From: Siphonodentalium dalli
Lineage: Eukaryota > Mollusca > Scaphopoda > Gadilida > Siphonodentaliidae
DNA: 64,000 bases
Direction: 5' to 3'
Assembly: GCA_032622095.1 (NCBI GenBank)
Contig: CP136068.1
Location: forward strand, 162,955,465 to 163,019,464
Part shown: positions 63,060-64,000 of the stretch, in pieces
Numbering within the stretch: position 1 is the first letter of the stretch
Layout: each line of letters opens with the position of its first letter
The notes under the pieces: generated by a model
The model's database searches: none
What the model was told of the DNA's origin: nothing
Seen by the model: only the letters and a program-made list of their open reading frames with translations
Program-made: the position numbers and the translations under genes

Positions 63060-64000
63060 TTTTTCGAGAAAGATAATGGCGGGGTTAGAATTTTCTAAAG
63101 TGACGCCGTTGTTGTCAGGGGCAGAAAAGGGGGAGGGGCAGAAAAAAAATTGTCGCCGATTGCCACCAAACTTATATATAATCATCCCCATAATATGATG
63201 AATCTAATGGCGTGGTTTAAATATGGCAAAAGTCGCGCCGTTCGCATCAGGGGTGCCCGGAAGGGGGGGGGCAGATTTTGTTTTCTGTCGCGATTGCCAC
63301 GAAACTTACATATTATCATCCCCATGATATGAAGAATCCAACGGTGTGGTTTAGATATGTCAAAAGTGGCGTCGTTTGAGTCAGGGATGAACGGAAGGGG
63401 AGAGGGGCACCAAAATTGATAAAAGTAATTTTAGCGCCGATTTCCACCAAATTTATATATATTCTTCTTCATGATACAAGGAATTTAATTGTGCGATTTA
63501 TCAACGCCAAATTGTTGTTTTTGGATGAGAGATTGGGAGGGGGTGGGCACTAAATTTGATAATAAGTCGCCGATTGCAACCACACTTATACAAAATCATC
63601 CCCATGGTATGAGGAGTCTAATGGTGTGGCTTTTGTCTGTCAAATGTGGCCTCATTCGAGTCAGGGTTGTATTGAAAGGGACAGGGGCACCAAAATTGAT
63701 GCACAATTTTTTTAGCGCCAATTTCCACCAAATTGATATACGTTCTTATCCATGATACGAGGAATCTAATGGTGATTTAAAGACGCCATAGTGGTGCTCT
63801 TTTGGTGAGAGATGGAAAGGGGAGGGATTGGCACCAAATTTGATAAAAAAAAATTGTTTAGTCGCCGATTATCACCAAACTTATAAACAATCATCTCCAT
63901 GATATCAGGAGTGTAATCGTGTGGTTTAAGGATGTCACAAATGGGGCCATTCGAGTCAGTGGTATAAAGAGATGAGAGGGACACACAAAATTATATCTAT
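63060..64000 (+). repeat. Tandem repeat, unit about 160-180 bp, continuing past the window
   Basis: Blocks GTCGCCGATTGCCACCAAAC, TTATATATAATCATCCCCAT, GA(A/G)TCTAATGG(T/C)GTGGTTTA and GTCAGGGGTG..GGAAGGGG recur about six times with strong divergence. The frames in this region are artefacts of the repeat. Confidence 0.85.

Overview
This is a eukaryotic genomic window, AT-rich, intron-rich and very rich in repeats. It most likely comes from a marine invertebrate, probably a mollusc. The evidence is GT-AG introns, AATAAA signals, tRNA-derived SINEs with a 3' tail ending in a GTTAAACCCCAATCAATC-type motif, a degraded Ty3/gypsy element and dense MITEs. The species cannot be named from the sequence alone.

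The only host gene I can support is present twice in tandem on the + strand: a NIT2-type omega-amidase (nitrilase/carbon-nitrogen hydrolase superfamily). Copy 1 (exons between 1672 and 14896) enters the window at the exon carrying the catalytic Glu; its 5' exon(s) lie upstream or are lost. Copy 2 (exons between 28812 and 46623) has eight recognisable coding exons and lacks only a tiny first exon of about 7 nt or more. Both copies have intact reading frames, identical splice phases, the Glu-Lys-Cys catalytic residues, and an AATAAA just after the stop. Copy 1 is more diverged at conserved residues.

Layout. 1-1.26 kb: end of an element built from repeated ACGATTTT-like words. 1.26-14.9 kb: copy 1, with its largest intron holding a reverse-strand degraded Ty3/gypsy element (about 5.2-9.6 kb) and a 5S rRNA-like fragment. 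15.0-20.0 kb: MITE, minisatellite, two tRNA-SINEs. 20.0-27.35 kb: two large inverted-repeat elements (3.6 and 3.4 kb) filled with element-specific short words. 28.8-46.7 kb: copy 2, whose introns hold a 14-unit splice-donor minisatellite, a 3.5-kb transposon with about 320-bp TIRs and an 8-bp target duplication, two hAT-type elements with 8-bp target duplications, and many MITEs. 46.7-64 kb: no recognisable host gene; hairpin MITEs, a LINE 3' fragment, segmental duplications and satellites.

The most striking structure is the relation between minisatellites and splice sites in the two NIT2 copies (donor and acceptor sequences amplified differently in each paralogue, and decayed duplicates of the catalytic-Cys exon start). 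Next is a set of non-coding elements that share a similar terminal prefix but differ in the short word repeated through their ends. Several insertions can be read exactly because the sister copy preserves the empty site.
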